64,000 nucleotides of DNA from Nitrospirillum viridazoti CBAmc (GTDB taxonomy: Bacteria > Pseudomonadota > Alphaproteobacteria > Azospirillales > Azospirillaceae). The DNA lies in assembly GCF_000730165.1 (NCBI RefSeq), contig NZ_CP022111.1:1178001-1242000 (forward strand), in the 5' to 3' direction. The position numbers and the translations under genes were made by a program. The notes below the pieces were generated by a model, which was given only the letters and a program-made list of their open reading frames with translations, was not told the DNA's origin and searched no databases. Below are positions 55,376 through 62,817 of the stretch, in pieces (the stretch's first letter is position 1; every line of letters begins with the position of its first letter).

Positions 55376-57733
55376 ATGGATTTCTTTAAGCGTTTCACTG
55401 TTCTTCTTTGCGCCCCCGGCTTCGACGCCGATGACCTGGAAGGCATGCGGCTTCAGAAAATCATCGCGGCCATCGAGGACGACGGCATTGAGGTGGTCAA
55501 GGCGCGGCGGGTCGAGGACGCGGAGATCGCCGTCCAGACCGATGCCGCCATCGGCTGCATGGTGGTGGATTGGGGCAAGCGTGGGCTGGAGGGCAAGACG
55601 GCGGCCCTGATCAACCTGATGCGCCGCCGCGGCCTGGACATGCCCATCGTCATCCTGGTCCGTCGCAAGCGCCTGGAGGACATCCCGGTTGAGGTGCTGG
55701 ACTTCATCGACGGCTACATCTTCCTGTCGGAAGAAACGCCGGAGTTCATCGCCCGCAACCTGATCAGCCGTCTCAAGAAATATGCCGACACCCTGAAGAC
55801 GCCCTTCTTCGGCGCCCTGGTGGATTACGCCGAGGAAGGCAACCAGCTGTGGACCTGCCCGGGACACAATGGCGGCATCTTCTATAGCCGCAGCCCCATC
55901 GGGCAGATTTTCGTGGAGCATCTGGGCGAGGCGGTGTTCCGCGACGACCTGGACAATTCGGTCATCGAGCTGGGCGATCTGCTGACGCACGAGGGCCCGG
56001 CCCTCAAGGCCCAGAAGGAGGCGGCCGCCATCTTCGGGGCGGAGAAGACCTATTTCGTGCTGAACGGCACCTCCTCCTCCAACAAGGTGGTGCTGGGCGC
56101 GCTGGTGGCGGAGGGTGACCTGGTCCTGTTCGACCGCAACAACCACAAGGCCGCCCACCACGGCGCCCTGCTGATCAGCGGCGGCATTCCCATCTATCTG
56201 GAAACGGACCGCAACTGCTACGGCATGATCGGGCCCATCCAGAGCCAGGCGCTGGATGAAGCGGCCATCCGGGAAAAAATCCGGCTGAACCCCCACGTGA
56301 CCGATCCGGAGGCATGGAAGAAGCCGCGCCCCTTCCGCGTCGCGGTCATCGAACAGTGCACCTACGACGGCACGATCTATAGCGCGGAGATGATCCTCAA
56401 GCAGATCGGCCACCTTTGCGAATACATCCTGTTCGACGAGGCCTGGGCCGGCTTCATGAAGTTTCACCCGCTCTATGCCGGACGCTTCGCCATGGGCCTG
56501 AAGGATCTGGGTGAGGATGCGCCCGGCATCATCGCCACGCAGTCGACGCACAAGCAATTGGCCAGCTTCTCCCAGGCCTCGCAGATCCATGTCCGCGACC
56601 GCCATATCAAGGGCCAGAAGCGCCGGGTGGAGCATCGCCGGTTCAACGAGAGCTTCCTGCAGCACGCCTCCACCTCCCCCTTCTATCCCCTGTTCGCCTC
56701 GCTGGATGTCGGCGCGCAGATGATGAAGGGGCGGTCCGGCACCATCCTGTGGGACGACACGGTCCGCCTGGGTATCGAACTGCGCAAGAAGCTGCGGGCC
56801 CTGCGCCGCGAGTACGAACAGAAGGAAACCGATCCGGCCCGCCGCTGGTTCTTCGAGCCCTTCATTCCCGACGTCGTCTCGCCCCCGGGCTCCGGCCCTG
56901 AGGATACGGCTCACGAGGTGGCTTGGGAAAGCCTGAGCACCGACGAACTGGCCACCAACGCCCGGTACTGGTCCTTCTCGCCCGGCGAAAGCTGGCACGG
57001 CTTCAGCCATGTGACCGAGGGGCTGGCCATGACCGACCCCAACAAGCTGATCATCCTGACCCCGGGGTTCGACCGGCGGACGGGCACCTACACCGACCAT
57101 GGCATCCCGGCCCCGGTGGTGGCCCAATACCTGCGCGAGAACCGCGTCGTGCCGGAGAAGAACGACCTCAACTCCCTGCTGTTCCTGCTGACGCCCGGCG
57201 TGGAGTCCAGCAAGGCCGGCACGCTGCTGAGCGCGTTGGCGGCGTTCAAGCGCCTGCATGACGACAACGCCCTGCTGGACGACGTCATGCCCCGCTTCGT
57301 CACCCGCTGGCCGCAGCGGTACCGGGGCGTGCGCCTGCGCGACCTGTGCGCCCAGATGCACGCCTACTATCGCGAGATCAACGTCAGCGCGCTGCAGCAG
57401 AAGCAGTTCGCGCCCGAACACCTGCCGGAAATGGTGGTGCCCCCCCATGAGGCGGCGCGCTGCCTGGTGCGCAACAAGGTCGACTACCTGCCCCTGAGCG
57501 AGATCGACGGCCGCATCGCCACCACCCTGTTCCTGGTCTATCCGCCGGGCATCGCCACCATCGTCCCGGGTGAACGCCTGGGCGCGCGGGCCAAGCCCAT
57601 GCTGGACTATCTCAAGATGTTCGAGCAGAGCGCCAACCTGTTCCCTGGCTTCGAGAACGAGGTGCAGGGCCTCTATCGCAAGATTGAGCCCGATGGCTCG
57701 ATGCGCTTCTATACCTATGTGATGCAGGAATGA
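55376..57733 (+). CDS. Orn/Lys/Arg decarboxylase, PLP-dependent (acid-stress type)
   Basis: 785 residues from the ATG at 55376, with AAGGA 10 nt upstream. The N-terminal wing/response-regulator-like domain (residues about 8-130) is followed by the fold-type I PLP domain. This contains FGAEKTYFVLNGTSSSNKVV, DRNNHKAAHHGAL and VIEQCTYDGTIY, then FDEAWAGF. The PLP lysine is K393 in QSTHKQLASFSQAS. A C-terminal domain follows. Inducible amino-acid decarboxylases of this type consume a cytosolic proton while turning lysine, arginine or ornithine into the diamine or agmatine. The sequence alone does not fix the substrate. It is slightly longer than E. coli AdiA. A GNAT acetyltransferase gene follows within about 20 bp, possibly acetylating the amine product (inference). 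Confidence 0.92.
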   Translation: MDFFKRFTVLLCAPGFDADDLEGMRLQKIIAAIEDDGIEVVKARRVEDAEIAVQTDAAIGCMVVDWGKRGLEGKTAALINLMRRRGLDMPIVILVRRKRLEDIPVEVLDFIDGYIFLSEETPEFIARNLISRLKKYADTLKTPFFGALVDYAEEGNQLWTCPGHNGGIFYSRSPIGQIFVEHLGEAVFRDDLDNSVIELGDLLTHEGPALKAQKEAAAIFGAEKTYFVLNGTSSSNKVVLGALVAEGDLVLFDRNNHKAAHHGALLISGGIPIYLETDRNCYGMIGPIQSQALDEAAIREKIRLNPHVTDPEAWKKPRPFRVAVIEQCTYDGTIYSAEMILKQIGHLCEYILFDEAWAGFMKFHPLYAGRFAMGLKDLGEDAPGIIATQSTHKQLASFSQASQIHVRDRHIKGQKRRVEHRRFNESFLQHASTSPFYPLFASLDVGAQMMKGRSGTILWDDTVRLGIELRKKLRALRREYEQKETDPARRWFFEPFIPDVVSPPGSGPEDTAHEVAWESLSTDELATNARYWSFSPGESWHGFSHVTEGLAMTDPNKLIILTPGFDRRTGTYTDHGIPAPVVAQYLRENRVVPEKNDLNSLLFLLTPGVESSKAGTLLSALAAFKRLHDDNALLDDVMPRFVTRWPQRYRGVRLRDLCAQMHAYYREINVSALQQKQFAPEHLPEMVVPPHEAARCLVRNKVDYLPLSEIDGRIATTLFLVYPPGIATIVPGERLGARAKPMLDYLKMFEQSANLFPGFENEVQGLYRKIEPDGSMRFYTYVMQE

Positions 57734-57752
57734 GCGTGCCGGAATGTCCGCC

Positions 57753-58382
57753 ATGACCGACTCTTCCATGCCTGTTCCCGGCATGAACCAGGATCCTGGC
57801 GCCAGCCAGGACTTGGCCTCGCCCGTGCCAGGGACGCTGCCGTCGCCCATCGTGCTGCGCCACTCCAACGACGAGGACGTGCCGGCCATGCTCGACATCT
57901 ACCGGCATCACATCGGGCATAGCGTGGGCAACCTCGGCACCTTCGTGCCGACACCGTTCGACATCGAGGACCTGAAGGCGCGGCGCAAGAACATGCGCAA
58001 GCACAAGCTGCCCCACCTGGTCGCCACCATCGACGGCGTCGTGCTCGGCTATGCCTACGCCGTGCTGTTCCGCAAGCGCCCCGCCTATCGGTTCACGGTC
58101 AAGCATTCGATCTACATTCATCCCGATCGCCTGCATCGCGGCATCGGCCGGGCGCTGCTGCCCGCCCTGATCCAGGAATGCGCCGCCGCCGGCTTCCGCC
58201 AGATGATTGGTTATGTCGACAGCTCCAACGCCGCTTCCTTGCGATTGCATGAGGCCTGCGGCTTCCGCCAGGTCGGCTATCTGGCGGCGGTGGCCTTCCG
58301 CTTCGACAAATGGACCGACACCGTGATGCTGCAGCGGGCCATCGGACCGGAGGGTGGGCAGGAAGACTGCACCCCCCCATAA
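57753..58382 (+). CDS. GNAT-family N-acetyltransferase
   Basis: 209 residues from the ATG at 57753 (GGAATG 7 nt upstream); the ATG at 57744 is the alternative. After a low-complexity, proline-rich N-terminal tail of about 30 residues, the GNAT domain begins at IVLRHSNDEDVPAMLDIYRH. The acetyl-CoA-binding motif A is SIYIHPDRLHRGIGRALLPA, with the R-x-x-G-I-G pyrophosphate loop. GYVDSSNAASLRLHEACGFR is motif B, and TVMLQRAI closes the fold. The arrangement resembles the phosphinothricin acetyltransferase-like subgroup, which often acts on small amines or amino-acid analogues. It is co-directional with the decarboxylase gene, 19 bp downstream, and probably co-transcribed. Confidence 0.85.
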   Translation: MTDSSMPVPGMNQDPGASQDLASPVPGTLPSPIVLRHSNDEDVPAMLDIYRHHIGHSVGNLGTFVPTPFDIEDLKARRKNMRKHKLPHLVATIDGVVLGYAYAVLFRKRPAYRFTVKHSIYIHPDRLHRGIGRALLPALIQECAAAGFRQMIGYVDSSNAASLRLHEACGFRQVGYLAAVAFRFDKWTDTVMLQRAIGPEGGQEDCTPP

Positions 58383-58428
58383 GTCGGTGGGCGATCAACC
58401 CCTCTCCGGCATGATCCCTCCCCCTGGT

Positions 58429-59277
58429 TCAGGAGTTCACGACCGTGCCGCCGTTGGGGTGCATGACCTGCCCCGTCATGTAGGAAGCCTCCTCGCTGGC
58501 CAGGAAGACGTGGCAGGAGGCGACCTCGTTCGGCTGGCCGGGACGGCCCATGGGCGTGTTCTTGCCATGCTCCGCCACCTTGTCCGCGTCGAAGGAGGCC
58601 GGGATCAGGGGCGTCCAGATGGGTCCCGGCGCCACGGCGTTGACGCGGATGCCCGCCTCGACCAGCAACTGCGACAGGGATCGGGTGAAGGCCAGCACGG
58701 CGCCACGGGTGGCCGAATAGTCCAGCAGATGGGGGCTGCCCTTGTAGGCGGTGACGGAGGTGGTGTTGACGATGGCGCCGCCGCGCTGCATGTGTTGCAG
58801 CGCCATCTTGGACATGAAGAAGTAGCCGAAGACATTGGTGCGGAAGGTCCGTTCCAACTGCTCCGCCGTCAGGTCGCCCAGCCCATCGGTAGTGTGCTGC
58901 TCGGCGGCGTTGTTGACCAGGACGTCCAGCTTGCCGAAGGTGGCCACCACCTTGTCCACCGCCTCCCTGCAGAAGGATTCCGACCCCACGTCGCCGGCGA
59001 TGGCCAGGCCACGCCTGCCCTCGGCCTCGATCAGCGTCACGGTGTCGGCCGCATCCTCATGCTCATCCAGGTAGACGATGGCGACGTCGGCCCCCTCACG
59101 GGCCATGAGGACGGCCACGGCGCGTCCAATGCCGCTGTCACCGCCGGTGATGAGCGCCACCTTGTCCGCCAGCCGGCCGGCGCCGGGAAAGCGCGGGGCA
59201 TAATCCGGGGCGGGCGTCATCTCACGCTCATGGCCAGGCTGGTGGTTCTGCTGCTGTGGGGGGATGGCATCGTCCAT
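58429..59277 (-). CDS. SDR-family oxidoreductase with an Arg in place of the catalytic Lys
   Basis: 282 residues. The classical short-chain dehydrogenase layout is visible: cofactor motif TGGDSGIGRAVAVLM near residue 44, NNAAEQ near 123, serine in IVNTTSVTAYKG, and the catalytic tyrosine Y187. The YxxxK motif here reads YSATRGAV, with R191 where lysine is expected; the codon is CGT in the given sequence. The N-terminal extension (QQQNHQPGHEREM) and PRFPGAGRL are typical of the YghA/YdaD-like, stress-associated subgroup. An Arg at this position would be expected to lower or change NAD(P)-dependent activity. It is followed downstream by the GNAT gene in convergent orientation. Confidence 0.88.
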   Translation of the reverse strand: MDDAIPPQQQNHQPGHEREMTPAPDYAPRFPGAGRLADKVALITGGDSGIGRAVAVLMAREGADVAIVYLDEHEDAADTVTLIEAEGRRGLAIAGDVGSESFCREAVDKVVATFGKLDVLVNNAAEQHTTDGLGDLTAEQLERTFRTNVFGYFFMSKMALQHMQRGGAIVNTTSVTAYKGSPHLLDYSATRGAVLAFTRSLSQLLVEAGIRVNAVAPGPIWTPLIPASFDADKVAEHGKNTPMGRPGQPNEVASCHVFLASEEASYMTGQVMHPNGGTVVNS

Positions 59278-59355
59278 GGATATGCTCCTACCGTTCGGCC
59301 AATCGGCTCGGGGAAAGTGAACCGCGCGGCGGGGCGCGGGGTTCCAGAGGGACTG

Positions 59356-59392
59356 TCGGCCACGCCGACGGCAGATCCGCCGGCGTGGCCGA
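59356..59392 (-). terminator. Strong hairpin between the first KGG gene and the SDR gene
   Basis: TCGGCCACGCCG (59356-59367) and CGGCGTGGCCGA (59381-59392) form a perfect 12-bp stem with a 13-nt loop. It lies 25 bp after the KGG gene stop on the minus strand. There is no U-tract, so attenuation or mRNA stabilisation are as likely as full termination. Confidence 0.55.
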
Positions 59393-59416
59393 TATCCATC
59401 CGCCGCTCAGCTTCCG

Positions 59417-59737
59417 TCAGCGATGGGCGTGGCTGGCGCCACCCTTGCGCCCCGCCTCGGCCGCGCGTGCGGGGTCATTGGCGAAGTTTCCGCCGGACGC
59501 TTGGCCGCCCTTGCGGCCCGCTTCGGCCGCCAGGCCACGGTTTTGGGAAAAGCTACGCTTTTCGTCAGGAACGTTCCGCCCCCCCTTGCGGCCGGCGGCC
59601 GCGGCCAAACCGGAGTCCTGGGAGAAACTGCGCTTTTCATTCGGCACGCTGGAGCCACCCTTGCTGGCGATATCCCGCTGCTTACCCTCATCCATGGAAG
59701 CGAAGCCGCGGCCGCGGGTGTTGCTGTCCTTGGTCAT
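59417..59737 (-). CDS. KGG-repeat stress-induced protein
   Basis: 106 residues, hydrophilic, with four copies of the Con-10/KGG-type motif. The repeats read IASKGGSSVPNEKRSFSQD, AAAGRKGGRNVPDEKRSFSQ, AAEAGRKGGQASGGNFANDP and AAEAGRKGGASH. The start MTKDSNTRGRGFASMDEGKQ is the conserved N-terminus (RGFASMD..KQR.IASKGG). Such proteins are small, probably disordered, and abundant in stationary-phase or general-stress responses, with unknown biochemical role. A second family member lies 330 bp away on the same strand. A GGAACC element, 103 bp upstream, is shared in position with the other KGG gene. Confidence 0.9.
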   Translation of the reverse strand: MTKDSNTRGRGFASMDEGKQRDIASKGGSSVPNEKRSFSQDSGLAAAAGRKGGRNVPDEKRSFSQNRGLAAEAGRKGGQASGGNFANDPARAAEAGRKGGASHAHR

Positions 59738-60071
59738 GACATCCTCATCTTATGTCAGCGATGCGCTGCGCCCGGTCTCGCCTATTGCCCGAACGCTTCT
59801 TCTTCATGGCGCCCGCATATAAGAGGGGATATCCTTCCGGGTTCCGGTCTTTATTTAAAAATATATGTCCTTCAAAGTATAGTTAAGCCATAGCTTCGCT
59901 TGTAGTTGCATTATATATTGTATTCACTACGGAATCGCGCCACGCGCGCCTGGAATGCCTCTTCCATAAGGCTGGGGGCCGGACCCTCAGGCCCAGCCCC
60001 CTTCTAACGAACACTCCGAAACTTGCCCCGGGCCACGGCGGCGCCACCGCCGCCCGGGTCATGACAGCGCC
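59738..60071. other. Intergenic region between the two KGG genes
   Basis: No gene. It contains the promoter of the first KGG gene, including GGTTCC at 59840-59845 (GGAACC on the minus strand) followed 17 bp downstream by TTATAT. The middle (59850-59935) is strongly AT-rich. The hairpin at 59970-59998, described separately, ends the second KGG transcript. Confidence 0.45.
59970..59998 (-). terminator. Terminator-like hairpin downstream of the second KGG gene
   Basis: GGCTGGG (59970-59976) pairs with CCCAGCC (59992-59998), with more GC pairing inside. On the minus strand it is followed by TTATGG. It is about 75 bp after the stop of the 75-residue KGG gene. The U-tract is poor. Confidence 0.5.
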
Positions 60072-60299
60072 TTAGTGCTGGCCGCCCTTGCGGCCCGCCT
60101 CGGAGGCGCGTTCCCGATCATGGGCGAAATTGCCGCCGGAGGCTTGGCCACCCTTGCGGCCGGCCTCGGCGGCCAGCTCATGATCCTGGGAGAAGCTGCG
60201 CTTCTCGTCCGGAACACTGGAGCCGCCCTTGGCGGCGATCTCGCGCTGCTTGTCGTCGTCCATGGACGCGAAGCCGCGGTTCGACGTATTGGAAGCCAT
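60072..60299 (-). CDS. Small KGG-repeat stress protein (second copy)
   Basis: 75 residues from the ATG at 60299, with GGAG 8-11 nt upstream. It shares with the neighbouring paralogue RGFASMDDDKQREIAAKGG, SSVPDEKRSFSQDHELAAEA, and the ending GRKGGQASGGNFAHDRERAS then EAGRKGGQH. It has three KGG units, one fewer than its neighbour, so the pair differs by one repeat gained or lost. It is hydrophilic with no membrane or export signal. The GGAACC element at 60413-60418 (minus strand), 114 bp upstream, mirrors that of the other copy. Confidence 0.9.
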   Translation of the reverse strand: MASNTSNRGFASMDDDKQREIAAKGGSSVPDEKRSFSQDHELAAEAGRKGGQASGGNFAHDRERASEAGRKGGQH

Positions 60300-60488
60300 A
60301 GGATCACTCCATTCTGCTTCGGAAATTAGGCCCCGAAGCCGCTTCACCGGCCCCGAGGCGTCCAACGCCGCTCATGCGCTGGATGCCTGTTAAAGATCGC
60401 CACCACCGTTGTGGTTCCAGATCTTTTCTCTGATTTTCCATTTTTTTGAATATAGATAAGCTCGAGTTCCGCTTAAATTCCCGTCTTT

Positions 60489-60526
60489 ATTATATCTTTA
60501 CTGTAGCATTATATCTTTACTGTAGC
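60489..60526. repeat. Perfect 19-bp tandem duplication at the 3' end of the udgX-like gene
   Basis: ATTATATCTTTACTGTAGC occurs twice, head to tail, at 60489-60507 and 60508-60526. The stop codon of the minus-strand glycosylase gene (60498-60500) lies inside the first copy and the last codons before it come from the second. With one copy the frame would read past this point and end a few codons later. Confidence 0.85.
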
Positions 60527-61118
60527 CAGCTCCCGCCATGTCCCGCGCCTGCCGCAGGGCGGCCACCAGGGCGTCATAGGTGCGGGCACGGGCGGCATCA
60601 TCCCGGGCCCGCAGCACGGCGGAGGGATGGTATGTCGCGATGCCGGGCCGGCCGTCGGCCCAGGCCAGGGGCTTGCCGCCTTCACGGACCAGGGCGACGG
60701 TAAGGCCCATCAGCGACCGGGCTGCGGTGGCGCCCAAGGCCACGATGACGGCGGGTTGGACCAGCGCCAGCTCCCGGTCCAGCCACCAGCGGCAGGCCTC
60801 CACCTCCCCTTGGTTGGGGCGCTGATGCATGCGGCGCTTGCCGCGCATCTCATGCTTGAAGTGCTTGACGGCGTTGGTGACAAAAAGATCGTCCCGCTGC
60901 AGGCCGGCCGCCGCCAGCGCATCGTCCAATATACGCCCCGCCGGGCCGACGAAGGGACGGCCGGCCTTGTCCTCTTGATCGCCGGGTTGTTCGCCCACCA
61001 GCACCAGGCGGGCATCCACCGGCCCTTCGCCGAACACCACCTGGGTGGCGTCACGGTAAAGGTCGCACCGGCGGCAGTCGGCGGCACTGGCCGCGAGCCC
61101 GGCCAGGTCGCGATCCAT
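60498..61118 (-). CDS. udgX: UdgX-type uracil-DNA glycosylase (family 4-like, Fe-S)
   Basis: 206 residues. C15 and C18 (CRRC) and C109 (VEACRWW) are iron-sulfur-type cysteines. The position that holds the remaining cysteine in family-4 enzymes reads NAVKH here. Motif 1 is GEQPGDQED (residues 42-50), then GRPFVGPAGRILD. The loop KRRMH (94-98) matches the KRRxH loop that marks UdgX, whose histidine (H98 here) becomes covalently bonded to the abasic site after uracil removal. The C-terminal motif is ATYHPSAVLRA. It removes uracil from DNA and, by family analogy, stays attached to it. Its start is 4 bp after the CBS gene stop, so the two are co-transcribed. Its last residues were altered by a 19-bp duplication. 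Confidence 0.9.
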   Translation of the reverse strand: MDRDLAGLAASAADCRRCDLYRDATQVVFGEGPVDARLVLVGEQPGDQEDKAGRPFVGPAGRILDDALAAAGLQRDDLFVTNAVKHFKHEMRGKRRMHQRPNQGEVEACRWWLDRELALVQPAVIVALGATAARSLMGLTVALVREGGKPLAWADGRPGIATYHPSAVLRARDDAARARTYDALVAALRQARDMAGAGYSKDIMLQ

Positions 61119-61122
61119 GGCG

Positions 61123-61533
61123 TCAGTCCCGCTGGGAGATGCCGCTCAAGGCCCGGCCGGCGGTGGCGCTGGCGCGCACCGCCAGATCGCCCAGGGCGAC
61201 AATGCCGACCAGGCGCTTTTCCCGGTTCAGGACGGGCAGGCGGCGCATCTGCACGTTCACCATGTTGTGGCACACCTGCTCCACATCCTCGTCCTCATAG
61301 CAGTAGCACACCTGGGGGGTCATGACCTCACCCACCGTGGCGTCGGGGCCGCGCCCCTCGGCGACGCCGCGGATAGTGATGTCGCGATCGGTGATCATAC
61401 CGACCAGGCGATCACCCTGGCCAACGGGGATGGCGCCGATGTCGCATTCGGACATCAGCCGCGCGGCCTCGCGCAGCTTCTGGTCCGGCGTCGCCAGCTT
61501 CACGTTGGTGGACATGATTTCCTGGATCCGCAT
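61123..61533 (-). CDS. CBS-domain pair protein
   Basis: 136 residues made of two CBS motifs. The first (MRIQEIMSTNVKLATPDQKL to VGMITDRDITIRGV) ends in the typical G-M-I-T-D-R-D-I strand. The second (VGEVMTPQVCYCYEDEDVEQ to VGIVALGDLAVRAS) has the G-I-V-A-L-G-D variant. Stand-alone CBS pairs bind adenine nucleotides and act as energy or redox sensors; the ligand is not evident from sequence. Its stop is 4 bp before the start of the UdgX-type gene, an unusual pairing of a putative energy sensor with a uracil-DNA glycosylase. Confidence 0.9.
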   Translation of the reverse strand: MRIQEIMSTNVKLATPDQKLREAARLMSECDIGAIPVGQGDRLVGMITDRDITIRGVAEGRGPDATVGEVMTPQVCYCYEDEDVEQVCHNMVNVQMRRLPVLNREKRLVGIVALGDLAVRASATAGRALSGISQRD

Positions 61534-61724
61534 CGCACACTCCTTCGCCTGGGTTGACGCGTCGCCCGTCCCTGGACTGGCCCCCCTGGATCGGCATCTA
61601 TAGGGCTTGGGGAGGCTGGGCTCGCTCGCGTCAACTCCCAGGCCGGGCGGGTGTTCCCCGCAACCAGCCAGGGCCTTGCCATATCCCTCGGGATCCCTCG
61701 GGGCACTGGGGCCCCGCCTTCGCC

Positions 61725-61817
61725 ATGCTGGCCCGCCGGGCGCCCTACGCCTCCGGCGCGCTGATCATCCTGGTCGGCCTCTCCATCGGCTGGCAGGGCT
61801 GGAGCGCCCTGCCCTAG
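61725..61817 (+). pseudogene. Possible membrane-segment fragment, 30 codons
   Basis: This open frame encodes a short basic start followed by one clear membrane span, APYASGALIILVGLSIGWQG, and ends SALP. It resembles the last span of multi-pass exporters, for example NicO- or TauE-like, without its upstream part. The frame stays open some distance upstream but without membrane character. It could be a remnant of a deleted exporter or a genuine single-span miniprotein. There is no good ribosome site. Confidence 0.2.
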
Positions 61818-61836
61818 AGGGTCAATTAGCAGAGGG

Positions 61837-62697
61837 TCAATTGGCCAGGCGCTGCAGGATCAGGTCGACCAGCGCCCGCAGGCGGGGCAGGCGCCGCAGG
61901 TCGCGGTGATAGCCGATCCAGGTGTCGCGGCTGGGCGGCGCCTCGCCCAGATCGACTAGGGCGATGCCGGGCGTGCTGTCGCCCAGCGGACGGGGCAGTA
62001 CGGCCAGGCCTGCCCCGAGGGCGCACAGGCGGGCCTGGACCTCGCGGCTGTTGCTGCGCGATACCACGGCGGCCTTGGGCAGCAGGCGGGTGGCCCAGCC
62101 CACGTCGGGCATGCCGCCGAAGGCCGTGTCCATCAACACCAGCCGGCAACCGGCGCCATCGCCCGCCACCGGGGTCCACAGACCGGGCTTGGCATAGAGG
62201 CCATAGGGGATGGTCACCAGCCGGCGGGCGATGACCTCCGGCTCGTCAAACGGCCGGATGCGCATGACCAAATCCGCCTCCCGCCGGGGCAGGCTGTAGA
62301 GGCGCGGGTCGGTCAGCACTTCCACTACCACGGCCGGATGCATGCCGGCGAATTCCGCCAGCACGGGGGAGAGCATCGTCACCCCGAACCAGTCGGAGCA
62401 GGAGACGCGCAACATGCCCTCCAGCCCGCCGACACTGCCGGCCAGATGGCGCTGCAGGGCCAGCGCCTCCTCCTCCATGCGCAGGGCCGGGCCCAGCATG
62501 GCCTGTCCCTCATCGGTCAGGACGAAGCCGTCGCTGGTGCGCTGGAACAGGGCAGCGCCCACCGCCTCCTCCAGCGCGCGCAGGCGCCGGCCCATGGTCG
62601 GCTGCGTCTGGCCCAGCTTGCGGGCGGCGGCGCCCAAGGTGCCTTCCCGCGCGATGGCCAGGAAGATGGGCAGGTCACTCCATTCCAGGACGCGCAT
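61837..62697 (-). CDS. LysR-family transcriptional regulator
   Basis: 286 residues from the ATG at 62697, with GGGTGAG 4-5 nt upstream. The N-terminal winged helix-turn-helix is LPIFLAIAREGTLGAAARKL, followed by GQTQPTMGRRLRALEEAVG and ALFQRTSDGFVLTDEGQAML. The C-terminal effector domain starts near residue 90 (LRVSCSDWFGVTMLSPVLAE) and contains VVSRSNSREVQARLCALGAG. Such regulators bind a small co-inducer and usually act on the divergent gene, here an MDR-type quinone oxidoreductase 120 bp away, and on themselves. Confidence 0.92.
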   Translation of the reverse strand: MRVLEWSDLPIFLAIAREGTLGAAARKLGQTQPTMGRRLRALEEAVGAALFQRTSDGFVLTDEGQAMLGPALRMEEEALALQRHLAGSVGGLEGMLRVSCSDWFGVTMLSPVLAEFAGMHPAVVVEVLTDPRLYSLPRREADLVMRIRPFDEPEVIARRLVTIPYGLYAKPGLWTPVAGDGAGCRLVLMDTAFGGMPDVGWATRLLPKAAVVSRSNSREVQARLCALGAGLAVLPRPLGDSTPGIALVDLGEAPPSRDTWIGYHRDLRRLPRLRALVDLILQRLAN

Positions 62698-62717
62698 AAG
62701 CTCACCCAAACAAAATC

Positions 62718-62752
62718 GCATGGTATTCGTACAGTTCTTAAGATTTCCATGC
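62718..62752. promoter_or_regulatory. Inverted repeat in the lysR/oxidoreductase divergent region
   Basis: GCATGG (62718-62723) and CCATGC (62747-62752) form a dyad in the 120-bp region between the two divergent start codons, with AT-rich sequence between. It is a candidate LysR-regulator site. The canonical T-N11-A core is not clear. Confidence 0.35.
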
Positions 62753-62817
62753 ATTGTGGTTGGGCGCAAGGTTTGTGGGCGCCGATGAGGGCGCCCCTCG
62801 AACCGGAGCAGAACACC

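Noticed and set aside
57753-58382. Calling the GNAT gene a phosphinothricin resistance gene
   Set aside because: The resemblance is only at subgroup level. The sequence does not show the substrate, and the decarboxylase neighbour suggests a different amine.
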